DNA of 64,000 nt from Enterobacteriaceae bacterium (lineage in GTDB: Bacteria; Pseudomonadota; Gammaproteobacteria; Enterobacterales; Enterobacteriaceae): contig CABIZV010000007.1 of NCBI GenBank assembly GCA_902363335.1, positions 186,001 to 250,000 on the forward strand. Reading direction: 5' to 3'. The translations under genes were made by a program, and so were the position numbers. The first letter of the stretch is position 1; each line of letters begins with the position of its first letter. Shown one piece after another: positions 1-7,987 of the stretch. The notes beneath the pieces were generated by a model, which saw only the letters and a list, made by a program, of their open reading frames with translations, made no database searches and had not been told where the DNA came from.

Positions 1-238
1 CGCAGCGCAGCTGATTATGGGTAACGCCGTACCGGGCCTGGTGCTGGGTATTCTGATTGGTAAGGGCGTTGAAGAAAGCGGCTGGCACCGCGTCACTAAA
101 GTGATGATGGGGGCAATCGTTGCGCTGTTCGTTCTGAGCGCCTTCTTCCGCGGCTTCGACATGAAAATGATCGAATCCTTCCACATGACCGTGCCGAACT
201 GGCTGGATCTCATCCACAACTCAATCAGCGGCAAATAA
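1..238 (+). CDS. DUF4311-like membrane protein (3' end only)
   Basis: The reading frame is open from the left edge (first full codon at base 2) to a TAA at 236-238, so only about the last 78 residues are visible. They hold a glycine-rich hydrophobic segment (GLVLGILIGKG), a second membrane helix (GAIVALFVLSAFF) and a short polar tail. The next gene follows after 12 nt. Operons of this composition in enterobacteria run SFCGS protein, DUF4312, DUF4311, DUF4310, metallohydrolase, DgaE, aldolase, so position points to DUF4311; this is recall of family order, not a search. The likely role is a subunit of a membrane transporter. Confidence 0.6.
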   Translation, partial: AAQLIMGNAVPGLVLGILIGKGVEESGWHRVTKVMMGAIVALFVLSAFFRGFDMKMIESFHMTVPNWLDLIHNSISGK

Positions 239-250
239 CGGGAGCCTGAC

Positions 251-895
251 ATGGAACAAAATAAAGGTTTTTGGTATGCCGACTGGTCGTTCCCGATCTT
301 CGTGGGCCTGCTCTCTTCCGGCGTCTTTGCCGGGACACATATGTACTACCTCTACGGCATCGGTGCCTTCAACGAAGTGGCCTTTGTGGCGATGTTGAAA
401 GCCGGGATTGATACCGGCGCATACGGCGCGGTGGCGGCGTTCGGCGCGAGTTTCCTGTTCGCTCGTATCATCGAAGGATCGCTGGTGGGGATTCTGGACA
501 TCGGCGGCGCGATTCAGACCGGCGTGGGCCTGGGGGTTCCGGCACTGCTGCTGGGCGCGGGCATTATGTTCCCGGTGACCAACTTTATTGCCTCGCTGAT
601 TACCGGGCTGGTGATTGGTCTGGCGATTGGCTACATCATCATTCTGGCGCGTAAGTTCACCATCAATCAGAGCGACTCGACCTACGGGGCCGACGTGATG
701 ATGGGCGCGGGTAACGCCTCTGGCCGTTTCCTCGGGCCGCTCATTATCCTGAGCGCCATGACCGCCTCGATTCCTATCGGCGTGGGTTCGCTGATTGGCG
801 CGCTTATCTTCTACGTCTGGCAGAAGCCGATTACCGGCGGTGCCATTCTGGGCGCGATGCTGCTGGGTTCCATCTTCCCGGTCGCCATTAGCTGA
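251..895 (+). CDS. DUF4310 family membrane protein
   Basis: This 214-residue protein is almost entirely hydrophobic and rich in glycine and alanine, with about six membrane spans (for example residues 15-35, 55-75, 80-130, 150-185 and 190-214). ATG 251 is preceded by GGGAG at about 240. It sits directly behind another membrane protein and ahead of a deacetylase, an ammonia-lyase and an aldolase, and a PTS-domain regulator lies further downstream. The most natural role is a membrane subunit of a dedicated uptake system for the sugar derivative degraded by those enzymes. The family assignment rests on length, composition and context. No catalytic motif is visible. Confidence 0.65.
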   Translation: MEQNKGFWYADWSFPIFVGLLSSGVFAGTHMYYLYGIGAFNEVAFVAMLKAGIDTGAYGAVAAFGASFLFARIIEGSLVGILDIGGAIQTGVGLGVPALLLGAGIMFPVTNFIASLITGLVIGLAIGYIIILARKFTINQSDSTYGADVMMGAGNASGRFLGPLIILSAMTASIPIGVGSLIGALIFYVWQKPITGGAILGAMLLGSIFPVAIS

Positions 896-906
896 TTTGT
901 TGTCGT

Positions 907-1065
907 TGTAGGCCGGATAAGGCGTAGCCGCCATCCGGCAATGCCGCCTGATGGCGCTGCGCTTATCAGGCCTACATGAGCGCTCACCACTTGTTGTAGG
1001 CCGGATAAGGCGTAGCCGCCATCCGGCAATGATGCCTGATGGCGCTGCGCTTATCAGGCCTACAT
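907..1065. repeat. Tandem pair of REP/BIME elements
   Basis: Two nearly identical units of about 70 bp (907-977 and 995-1065) each contain a GTAGGCCGGATAAGG arm and the matching inverted CTTATCAGGCCTAC arm. They lie between the DUF4310 gene and the amidohydrolase gene. Such elements can stabilise upstream mRNA and reduce expression of downstream genes in an operon; that role here is inference. Confidence 0.9.
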
Positions 1066-1094
1066 GACTGCTCCCATTCCAACAGGAGAGAACT

Positions 1095-2228
1095 ATGTTT
1101 GACTTACTCCTGCGCCGTGCGCGCCTTGTCGACGATACCCTGACTGATATCGCCATTCAGGACGGTTCAATCGCGGCGCTGGGCGAAATTAATGCCCCCG
1201 CGCGCAAAACCGTCGAACTCGACGGCAACTGCTACGCCAGCGCCGGCTGGATTGACTCTCACGTCCACTGCTACTCGAATTCGCCGATTTATCATGACGA
1301 GCCGGACAGCGTCGGCATCGCGACCGGCGTGACCACCGTTATCGACGCGGGAAGCACCGGCGCAGACGACGTAGACGATTTCTATGCGCTCACCCGTAAA
1401 GCGACGACCGACGTTTACGCGCTGCTCAATATCTCCCGCGTCGGGCTGATTGCGCAGAACGAACTGGCGAACATGGCCAATATCGACGCCGATGCGGTGA
1501 AGCAGGCGGTGCAGCGCTATCCCGATTTTATCGTCGGCCTGAAAGCGCGCATGAGCAGCAGCGTGGTGGGCGAAAACGGCATTACGCCGCTGGAGCGGGC
1601 GAAAGTGATTCAGCAGGAAAACGGCGGTCTGCCGCTGATGGTACACATCGGCAATAACCCGCCGAACCTCGATGAAATTGCCGACCTGCTTAGCTCCGGT
1701 GACATCATCACCCACTGCTATAACGGCAAACCTAACCGCATTCTGACCCCGTCCGGCGAGCTAAAAAGCGCGGTCACTCGCGCATTGCAGCGCGGCGTGC
1801 GTCTGGATGTCGGCCACGGCACCGCCAGCTTCAGCTTTGAAGTGGCGCGTCGGGCGATTGCGATGGGGATTTTGCCAGACACCATCAGCTCGGATATCTA
1901 CTGCCGCAATCGAATCGACGGCCCGGTGCGTTCGCTGGCGCTGGTGATGTCGAAATTCCTCGCCATCGGTATGTCGTTACCGCAGGTCATCGCCTGCGTC
2001 ACCGCTAACGCCGCAGACGGTTTGCGTCTGGCGAAAAAAGGGCGGCTGGAAGTGGGCTATGACGCCGATCTCACGCTGTTTACCGTCGCATCCACCCCAA
2101 CGCTGTTAGTGGATGCCGAAAAAGAGAGCCTTCAGGCTGACAAGATCTTACAGCCGCTTGCCGCGATTCGCGCGGGCAAGGGCTATTTGACCGAACAAGG
2201 GAGCGCGCAAAATGCCTTCGATTTTTGA
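1095..2228 (+). CDS. Amidohydrolase/deacetylase family metallohydrolase
   Basis: This 377-residue protein has the layout of dihydroorotase/N-acyl deacetylase TIM barrels. A short N-terminal beta domain leads to the metal-binding HxH (His56-Val-His58). A GLKAR segment near residue 152 is a candidate for the carboxylated lysine, further metal histidines lie in MVHIG and THCYNG, and the catalytic aspartate candidate is in the SSDIY segment. ATG 1095 has AGGAGAG upstream. The 3' end overlaps the next gene by 17 nt, implying translational coupling to the DgaE-like lyase. It probably removes an acyl group, or opens a lactam, from an amino-sugar acid before deamination. The substrate is not deducible. 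Confidence 0.85.
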   Translation: MFDLLLRRARLVDDTLTDIAIQDGSIAALGEINAPARKTVELDGNCYASAGWIDSHVHCYSNSPIYHDEPDSVGIATGVTTVIDAGSTGADDVDDFYALTRKATTDVYALLNISRVGLIAQNELANMANIDADAVKQAVQRYPDFIVGLKARMSSSVVGENGITPLERAKVIQQENGGLPLMVHIGNNPPNLDEIADLLSSGDIITHCYNGKPNRILTPSGELKSAVTRALQRGVRLDVGHGTASFSFEVARRAIAMGILPDTISSDIYCRNRIDGPVRSLALVMSKFLAIGMSLPQVIACVTANAADGLRLAKKGRLEVGYDADLTLFTVASTPTLLVDAEKESLQADKILQPLAAIRAGKGYLTEQGSAQNAFDF

Positions 2229-3330
2229 GAAATACAATTTAAAGCAAGTCATTAATACCTCAGGCCGCATGACGGCGCTGGGCGTGTCTACACCGCGCCC
2301 GGAAGTGGCGGAAGCGGCGCTGGCGGGTATGAACCAGTATTTCGAGATGAAAGACCTGGTCAATAAAACCGGCGACTACATTGCTAAATTACTGGACGTC
2401 GAAGGGGCAACGGTGGTCTCCTGCGCCTCGGCGGGGATTGCCCAGTCGGTGGCGGCAGTGCTGGTGAAAGACAGCGACTGGCTGCTGGAGAATCTTCACG
2501 TTACGCCGGTTGAGAATAACGAAATCGTCCTGCCGAAAGGCCACAACGTCAACTTTGGCGCGCCGGTGGGCACTATGGTGGCACTGGGCGGCGGCAAGCT
2601 GGTGGAAGCCGGTTACGCCAATGAATGTTCCGCCGATCAGCTGGCGGCGGCGATTACCCCGCGCACGGCGGCGATTTTGTACATCAAATCGCACCACTGT
2701 GTGCAGAAAAGTATGCTCAGCGTGGAGCAGGCGGCGGTGGTTGCGCGTCACCATAATCTGCCGCTGATCGTTGATGCGGCGGCGGAAGAAGATCTGCAAT
2801 GCTATTACCGCGTCGGTGCGGACCTGGTTATCTACAGCGGCGCGAAAGCGATTGAAGGGCCAACCAGCGGGCTGGTGATTGGCAAAACCCAGTACGTCGA
2901 GTGGGTAAAGCGCCAGTCGATGGGCATTGGCCGCGCCATGAAAGTGGGTAAGGAGGGCATTCTCGGTCTGACCTGCGCTATCGAACATTATCTGACCGCG
3001 CGTAAAGAGAGCGGCGATGAGATGGTGGCGAAAATGACCCCGTTTATTGAGCAACTCAACACCTTAAACGGTGTGACCGCTCGCGTGGTGTGGGATAGCG
3101 CCGGGCGCGACATTGCGCGTGCTGAAATCAAATTTGATGAAGCCGTCACCGGCATCGCTACCGGCGAGCTGGTTAACGCGCTCAAGCAGGGCGAATACGC
3201 CATCTACTTCCGTGGCTATAAGGCCAACGAGGGCATTATTGAAGCCGATGTGCGCAGCGTTGATGCGCAGCAGCTGGAGATTGTCGCTCGCCGTATTGCT
3301 GAAGTTCTTAACAAGGAGAAAACCGCATGA
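2212..3330 (+). CDS. DgaE-like PLP-dependent ammonia-lyase (SelA fold)
   Basis: This 372-residue fold-type I PLP enzyme resembles DgaE, the D-glucosaminate-6-phosphate ammonia-lyase of Salmonella, and SelA-like proteins. The Schiff-base lysine is Lys212 in VIYSGAKAIEGP. The N-terminus (KYNLKQVINTSGRMTALG) has the typical SelA/DgaE opening. By family knowledge the reaction would give 2-keto-3-deoxy-6-phosphogluconate and ammonia from a 2-amino-2-deoxy sugar acid phosphate. It overlaps the deacetylase upstream by 17 nt and the aldolase downstream by 4 nt (ATGA). That places it as the middle step of a three-enzyme pathway. Confidence 0.87.
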   Translation: MPSIFEKYNLKQVINTSGRMTALGVSTPRPEVAEAALAGMNQYFEMKDLVNKTGDYIAKLLDVEGATVVSCASAGIAQSVAAVLVKDSDWLLENLHVTPVENNEIVLPKGHNVNFGAPVGTMVALGGGKLVEAGYANECSADQLAAAITPRTAAILYIKSHHCVQKSMLSVEQAAVVARHHNLPLIVDAAAEEDLQCYYRVGADLVIYSGAKAIEGPTSGLVIGKTQYVEWVKRQSMGIGRAMKVGKEGILGLTCAIEHYLTARKESGDEMVAKMTPFIEQLNTLNGVTARVVWDSAGRDIARAEIKFDEAVTGIATGELVNALKQGEYAIYFRGYKANEGIIEADVRSVDAQQLEIVARRIAEVLNKEKTA

Positions 3331-4067
3331 AACTGACCCCTAATTTTTACCGTGACCGCGTTTGCCTGAACGTGCTGGCAGGCAGCAAGGATAATGCCCG
3401 TGAAATTTACGCGGCGGCGGAAGGTCATGTGCTGGTTGGCGTGCTCTCCAAAAACTACCCGGATGTGGCCACTGCCGTTGCCGATATGCGCGAGTATGCG
3501 CAGCTCATTGATAATGCGCTGTCCGTGGGACTGGGCGCGGGCGACCCGAATCAGTCGGCGATGGTGAGCGAGATTTCCCGTCAGGTGCAGCCGCAGCATG
3601 TGAATCAGGTGTTTACCGGCGTGGCCACCAGCCGCGCGCTGTTAGGGCAAAACGAGACGGTAGTGAACGGCCTGGTTTCCCCGACCGGCACGGTAGGGAT
3701 GGTTAAAATCTCCACCGGCCCGCTTTCCAGCACCGCGCCGGACGGCATCGTGCCGCTGGAAACCGCGATTGCGCTGCTCAAAGATATGGGCGGTAGCTCA
3801 ATCAAGTACTTCCCGATGGGCGGGTTGAAGCACCGCGACGAGTTTATTGCGGTGGCGCAGGCGTGTGCGCGTCATGATTTCTGGCTGGAGCCGACGGGCG
3901 GGATTGATCTCGAAAACTACAGTGAGATTGTGAAAATTGCGCTGGATGCTGGAGTTAGCAAAATCATCCCCCATATCTATAGTTCAATTATTGATAAGGC
4001 CAGCGGTAATACCCGTCCGGACGATGTGCGTCAGCTGCTGGAGATGACGAAACAATTAGTGAAGTAG
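3327..4067 (+). CDS. KDGP aldolase family protein (DgaF-like)
   Basis: This 246-residue TIM-barrel protein begins at an ATG that overlaps the lyase stop codon (ATGA), with AAGGAG upstream. Lys160 in SSIKYFPMGGLKH is the expected Schiff-base lysine of the class I KDPG-like aldolases. EPTGGIDLEN supplies a phosphate-binding loop. The likely reaction splits 2-keto-3-deoxy-6-phosphogluconate into pyruvate and glyceraldehyde 3-phosphate, finishing the pathway started by the upstream deacetylase and lyase. It is the last gene of the tightly packed part of the operon; a palindromic repeat follows at once. Confidence 0.88.
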   Translation: MKLTPNFYRDRVCLNVLAGSKDNAREIYAAAEGHVLVGVLSKNYPDVATAVADMREYAQLIDNALSVGLGAGDPNQSAMVSEISRQVQPQHVNQVFTGVATSRALLGQNETVVNGLVSPTGTVGMVKISTGPLSSTAPDGIVPLETAIALLKDMGGSSIKYFPMGGLKHRDEFIAVAQACARHDFWLEPTGGIDLENYSEIVKIALDAGVSKIIPHIYSSIIDKASGNTRPDDVRQLLEMTKQLVK

Positions 4068-4075
4068 CGTGATTG

Positions 4076-4209
4076 CCCCTCACCCTAACCCTCTCCCCAT
4101 AGGGGAGAGGGTACCGATCGTGCAACGGGCACGTATGTTTTTCTCCCTCGCCGAGGGGAGCATCTGGTTTTCTCCCTCGCCCCTTTGGGGAGAGGGCCGG
4201 GGTGAGGGG
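4076..4209. repeat. Dispersed palindromic repeat with CCCTCACCC/GGGTGAGGG ends
   Basis: The left unit (4076-4111) and right unit (4174-4209) each form a hairpin around a CCCTCTCCCC/GGGGAGAGGG stem, and the two are inverted relative to each other. A related single unit lies at 7938-7974 beside nrdD, so this is a dispersed intergenic repeat rather than a local feature. It fills most of the gap between the aldolase and lactonase genes. Confidence 0.8.
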
Positions 4210-4242
4210 AAACAACGCGCACTAAACCACCAAGGAGTCACC

Positions 4243-5394
4243 ATGCCCACCGCTCACCACCTGCTTGCCGCCTCACTCTCCCTGCTCGCTGCCAGCGCCG
4301 TCGCGCAAACGCAGTACGCCTGGGTGGGCACCTACAACCCTAACGGGCAAGGCCTGTATCGTTTTATCGTGGATGAAAAAACCGGTGAACTGCATAACAA
4401 AACCCTGGTAGGCTCACTCCCGGACGTCGCGCAGCTGACCGTTTCGCACGATGGCAAAACGCTCTACGCCGCCAGCGAAGTAGATCAGGGTGTGGTGCAG
4501 GCATGGAGTATTGGTCATGAGGGCGAGTTGACCAGTCTGAATCAGGTGGCCTCCGCGGGGGCTGGCCCGGTATTTCTCTCCTTAACGCCGAACGGCGGCC
4601 ATCTGCTGGTGGCAAACTACGTCAGCGGCTCGGTGGCGGTGCTGCCGGTGAAAGACGATGGCAGCCTCGGTGACGCGGTCGATGTCCATCAGAATAGCGG
4701 CCCGACAGGTGCCGCGCGCCCGGAGGCCGCCGTGGAAGGCAGTTTCGCCATCAGCGGCCACAGCAGCCCGCATGCGCATATGATTTCCGCCGATCCCAGC
4801 GGGCAGTTTGTCTACGCCACAGACCTCGGGCTTGACTGGATTTATCAGTACCGCATCGACAACGCCAGCGGCAAGCTGACGCCGAACGACCCGCCGTTTA
4901 TCGCCGCTTCATCGGCAGGCGCCGGGCCGCGTCACTTTGTCTTCACTCCCGCCGGTGATGGACTGTGGTTGGTAAACGAAGAGGCGTCCACGCTGACGTT
5001 TTATCACCTCGACAAAACTAGCGGTCTGCTGCGTGAAGGCCAGACCGTGTCGACCTTGCCTGAAGGTTACAAGGGCACCAGCTTTGCGTCCGGCCTGGTA
5101 TTAAGCCCGGATGGCAAACAGCTTTATGTCGCCAACCGCCTGCATAACAGCATCGCCCACTTTAGCGTAATGGCCGACGGCAGCCTGAGCCGTCAGGATG
5201 ATGTCTGGACGCGCGGGGATTATCCAAGAACCTTAACGCTGGATAATCAAGGCCGCTGGCTGTACGTCATGAATCAGCGCAGTGACAATATCACCCGCTT
5301 TCGCGTTGCGCCTGACGACGGCAAGCTGACATTCTCGCCGGACTATACCCCGGTCGGCAGCCCGTCGCAGATGGTGATTTCTGCCAAACCTTAA
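4243..5394 (+). CDS. Secreted lactonase family beta-propeller protein
   Basis: The start is set at ATG 4243, with AAGGAG at 4232-4237. The frame is open from 4069, but that extension is only the translated palindromic repeat. The 383-residue product begins with a Sec signal peptide (LLAASLSLLAASAVAQ, cleavage near residue 22). Seven-bladed propeller repeats of the 6-phosphogluconolactonase (Pgl/YbhE, COG2706) type follow, each built around motifs such as SHDGKTLYAASE, SADPSGQFVYATDLGLD, GAGPRHFVFTPAGDGLW and SPDGKQLYVANR. An exported lactonase next to a sugar-acid operon could open an external aldonolactone before uptake. The PRD regulator starts 22 nt downstream. Confidence 0.85.
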   Translation: MPTAHHLLAASLSLLAASAVAQTQYAWVGTYNPNGQGLYRFIVDEKTGELHNKTLVGSLPDVAQLTVSHDGKTLYAASEVDQGVVQAWSIGHEGELTSLNQVASAGAGPVFLSLTPNGGHLLVANYVSGSVAVLPVKDDGSLGDAVDVHQNSGPTGAARPEAAVEGSFAISGHSSPHAHMISADPSGQFVYATDLGLDWIYQYRIDNASGKLTPNDPPFIAASSAGAGPRHFVFTPAGDGLWLVNEEASTLTFYHLDKTSGLLREGQTVSTLPEGYKGTSFASGLVLSPDGKQLYVANRLHNSIAHFSVMADGSLSRQDDVWTRGDYPRTLTLDNQGRWLYVMNQRSDNITRFRVAPDDGKLTFSPDYTPVGSPSQMVISAKP

Positions 5395-5416
5395 GCCGTA
5401 AAATGAAGGAACCGAC

Positions 5417-7327
5417 ATGCGATTTCCCAACCAACGTTTAGCGCAACTCTTTAGCCTGCTGCAAAACGAAACGCTGCCCCAGGATGAACTGGCGCAGCGG
5501 CTGTCGGTCTCAACCCGTACCGTTCGCGCCGATATCACCGCGTTAAACGCGCTGTTGATTCAATACGGTGCCCAGTTTGTGCTGAGCCGCGGCAACGGGT
5601 ATCAGTTGAAAATCGACGATCCTTCCCGCTATCAAACGCTGGAAGAGACGGCGCCGAAGCCGCAGCCTATCCCACGAACGGGCCAGGATCGTATCGCCTT
5701 TTTGCTGGTGCGTTTTCTGACCTCGGCGTTTTCCATCAAGCTTGAAGATTTAGCCGATGAATGGTTTATCAGCCGAGCCACTCTACAGAGCGATATGGTT
5801 GATGTGCGCGAGCGCTTTGCGCGCTATCAGCTGACGCTGGAGACGCGTCCGCGTCACGGTATGAAGCTCTTTGGCAGTGAAGTGTCGATTCGCGCCTGTC
5901 TGACCGATCTTTTATGGGAGCTGAGCCAGCAGGGTACGCTGAACCCGCTTATCCGTGAAGAAGCCTTTGATAGTCGCGTATTATCAAAGCTGGAAGGCGG
6001 ATTGCAGGACATTTTAACGCGTCATCAGGTGCGCTTGACCGACGCGGGCGAGCGCTTTATATGCCTGTATGGCGCGGTGGTGACGCGTCGCGTCAGTGAG
6101 GGGTTTCCGCTGGTAGACTTTCGCGCGGAGGACGTGGCGCAAAACGTCCGCGATGTGGCGCATGAGGTTGCTGGTGAACTGCAGCGGCTGGCGGGAAAAC
6201 CGTTCTCGGCGGCGGAAGAAGAGTGGCTGTGCGTGCACATTGCGGCGCGTCAGGTGCAGGAGGTGGATCCGGGCACCATTAGCGCCGACGATGACGAGGC
6301 GCTGGTTAACTATATCCTGCGTTACATCAATCAGCAGTATAACTACAACCTGCTGGAAGACGCCCAGCTGCATGCCGACCTGCTCACCCATATCAAAACC
6401 ATGATCACCCGCGTGCGCTACCAGATAATGATCCCCAATCCGCTGCTCGATAACATTAAGCAGCACTACCCAATGGCGTGGGATATGACGCTGGCGGCGG
6501 TCTCAAGCTGGGGAAAATATACGCCGTATGCGATAAGCGAAAACGAGATTGGTTTCCTGGTGCTGCACATCGGCGTGGGCCTGGAGCGTCACTACAACAT
6601 TGGCTATCAGCGCCAGCCGAAGGTGCTGCTGGTATGCGACGCGGGTAACGCGATGGCACGGATGATTGAAGCGATATTGCAGCGCAAATATCCGCAGATT
6701 GAGATAGCGGCGACGCTCTCTCAGCGTGAATACGAACAGCTTGAAGGGGTTGCAGAAGACTTCGTGATCTCGACGGCGCGCATCAGCGAAAAAGATAAGC
6801 CCATTGTGACCATCGCGCCGTTCCCCACCGACTATCAACTGGATCAAATCGGTAAGCTGGTACTGGTCGATCGCACCCGTCCGTTTATGCTGAACAAGTA
6901 CTTTGATGAAGCGCACTTCCGGGTGGTGGATGCCACCATGACCCAGCAAACCCTGTTTGCCGAACTCTGCCAGCAGCTTGAGTCAGAAGGCTTTGTCGGT
7001 ATCGAATTCTATGATTCGGTAGTGGAACGTGAAGCCATTGTCAGCACCATGCTGGGCGATGGCATCGCGCTGCCGCACGCGCTGGGCTTGCTGGCGAAAA
7101 AGACGGTGGTGTATACCGTGATTGCTCCCGACGGCATTGCCTGGGGCGATGAGACTGCGCACATCATCTTCCTGCTGGCGATCAGCAAAAGCGAATATGA
7201 AGAGGCGATGGCGATCTACGATATTTTCGTCACTTTCCTGCGCGAACGCGCCATGACGCGGCTTGCCGCGACCCGAAGTTTTGCTGAGTTTAAAACGATG
7301 GCGATGGAATGCGTCAGCCGATTTTGA
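5417..7327 (+). CDS. BglG-family PRD transcriptional regulator with PTS EIIB and EIIA domains
   Basis: This 636-residue protein has an N-terminal HTH (NQRLAQLFSLLQ...DELAQRLSVSTRTVRADI), a second HTH-like segment and two PRD modules (about 180-390). A galactitol-type EIIB domain (VLLVCDAGNAMA, Cys407) and a mannitol/fructose-type EIIA domain (DGIALPHALG, His554) follow. This is the MtlR/ManR-type plan: PTS phosphorylation of the PRD, EIIB and EIIA domains sets DNA-binding activity. ATG 5417 has GAAGGA upstream. Its position at the end of the amino-sugar-acid cluster makes it the likely operon activator. The promoter it controls is outside the window. Confidence 0.88.
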   Translation: MRFPNQRLAQLFSLLQNETLPQDELAQRLSVSTRTVRADITALNALLIQYGAQFVLSRGNGYQLKIDDPSRYQTLEETAPKPQPIPRTGQDRIAFLLVRFLTSAFSIKLEDLADEWFISRATLQSDMVDVRERFARYQLTLETRPRHGMKLFGSEVSIRACLTDLLWELSQQGTLNPLIREEAFDSRVLSKLEGGLQDILTRHQVRLTDAGERFICLYGAVVTRRVSEGFPLVDFRAEDVAQNVRDVAHEVAGELQRLAGKPFSAAEEEWLCVHIAARQVQEVDPGTISADDDEALVNYILRYINQQYNYNLLEDAQLHADLLTHIKTMITRVRYQIMIPNPLLDNIKQHYPMAWDMTLAAVSSWGKYTPYAISENEIGFLVLHIGVGLERHYNIGYQRQPKVLLVCDAGNAMARMIEAILQRKYPQIEIAATLSQREYEQLEGVAEDFVISTARISEKDKPIVTIAPFPTDYQLDQIGKLVLVDRTRPFMLNKYFDEAHFRVVDATMTQQTLFAELCQQLESEGFVGIEFYDSVVEREAIVSTMLGDGIALPHALGLLAKKTVVYTVIAPDGIAWGDETAHIIFLLAISKSEYEEAMAIYDIFVTFLRERAMTRLAATRSFAEFKTMAMECVSRF

Positions 7328-7343
7328 ACGGCTGACGTGGAGA

Positions 7344-7808
7344 TTATCGCAGGTGATGGACAAGCTGATTGCTGCTTCCGCGCCAGATAAGCGCCGGGTC
7401 TTTTAAGTCCTGCACGAACTTACCGTCAACCAGCACGTTGATGAGGTTCACCACCTCCATCTGCGCCGCGTTTAGCTCGTCGAGCTTGTAGCCTGTCCAC
7501 ACCCAGATATCTTTGCCGGGGCATTCGGCGTGGATGCGTTGCACCAGTTTCAAAATCTCCGGCACGTTTTGCGGGTGCAGCGGGTCGCCGCCGGAAAGCG
7601 AAATCCCCTGGCGTTTAACGCGGGTATCGTTCAGGTCGGCGATGATGCGGTCTGCGATCTCAGCGGTGAACGGCTGGCCGGAGTTAACGCGCCAGGTGCT
7701 CTTGTTGTAACAGCCGGGGCATTCGTGAACACAGCCTGAAACAAACAGCGTGCAGCGCGTGCCGGGGCCATTGACGATATCAACCGGATAATACTGGTGG
7801 TAATTCAT
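7344..7808 (-). CDS. nrdG: Anaerobic ribonucleotide reductase-activating protein
   Basis: This 154-residue radical-SAM enzyme has the same length as E. coli NrdG and is nearly identical to it. The CxxxCxxC cluster ligands are Cys26, Cys30 and Cys33 (SGCVHECPGCYN). It generates the glycyl radical on NrdD. The frame runs further upstream to 7868, but that part is a translated REP element; the ATG at 7808 opening MNYHQYYPVD is the true start. It lies about 180 nt downstream of nrdD with two repeats between them, as part of an nrdDG operon. Confidence 0.97.
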   Translation of the reverse strand: MNYHQYYPVDIVNGPGTRCTLFVSGCVHECPGCYNKSTWRVNSGQPFTAEIADRIIADLNDTRVKRQGISLSGGDPLHPQNVPEILKLVQRIHAECPGKDIWVWTGYKLDELNAAQMEVVNLINVLVDGKFVQDLKDPALIWRGSSNQLVHHLR

Positions 7809-7833
7809 TTTCACATTCCAGATTGGCGGCAGT

Positions 7834-7912
7834 TGTAGGCCGGATAAGGCAACGCCGCCATCCGGCAATCTGCTCCGGTTTGCCTGATGGCGCTGCGCTT
7901 ATCAGGCCTACG
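7834..7912. repeat. REP/BIME element between nrdD and nrdG
   Basis: It has the same GTAGGCCGGATAAGG and CTTATCAGGCCTAC arms as the pair at 907-1065. It lies immediately upstream of the nrdG start. Confidence 0.88.
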
Positions 7913-7937
7913 AGGGTGCAATGCGCTATGAACGGTT

Positions 7938-7974
7938 CCCTCTCCCCTGCGGGGAGAGGGTTAGGGTGAGGGGG
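7938..7974. repeat. Palindromic CCCTCTCCCC/GGGGAGAGGG repeat
   Basis: This is a second locus of the repeat family seen at 4076-4209: a hairpin followed by GGGTGAGGG. It lies 13 nt beyond the nrdD stop codon and could act as a processing or termination structure between nrdD and nrdG. Confidence 0.75.
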
Positions 7975-7987
7975 AAAACGCTCAAAC

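Noticed and set aside
221..1156. 311-codon minus-strand frame across the DUF4310 gene and the REP pair
   Set aside because: Arg/Gln/His-rich composition, crosses two REP elements, and is opposite a credible membrane-protein gene.
4069..4242. 58-residue N-terminal extension of the lactonase
   Set aside because: It is the translation of the dispersed palindromic repeat. A signal peptide and ribosome site at 4243 mark the true start.
7809..7868. 20-residue N-terminal extension of NrdG
   Set aside because: It encodes a REP element; the E. coli length and start are met exactly at 7808.
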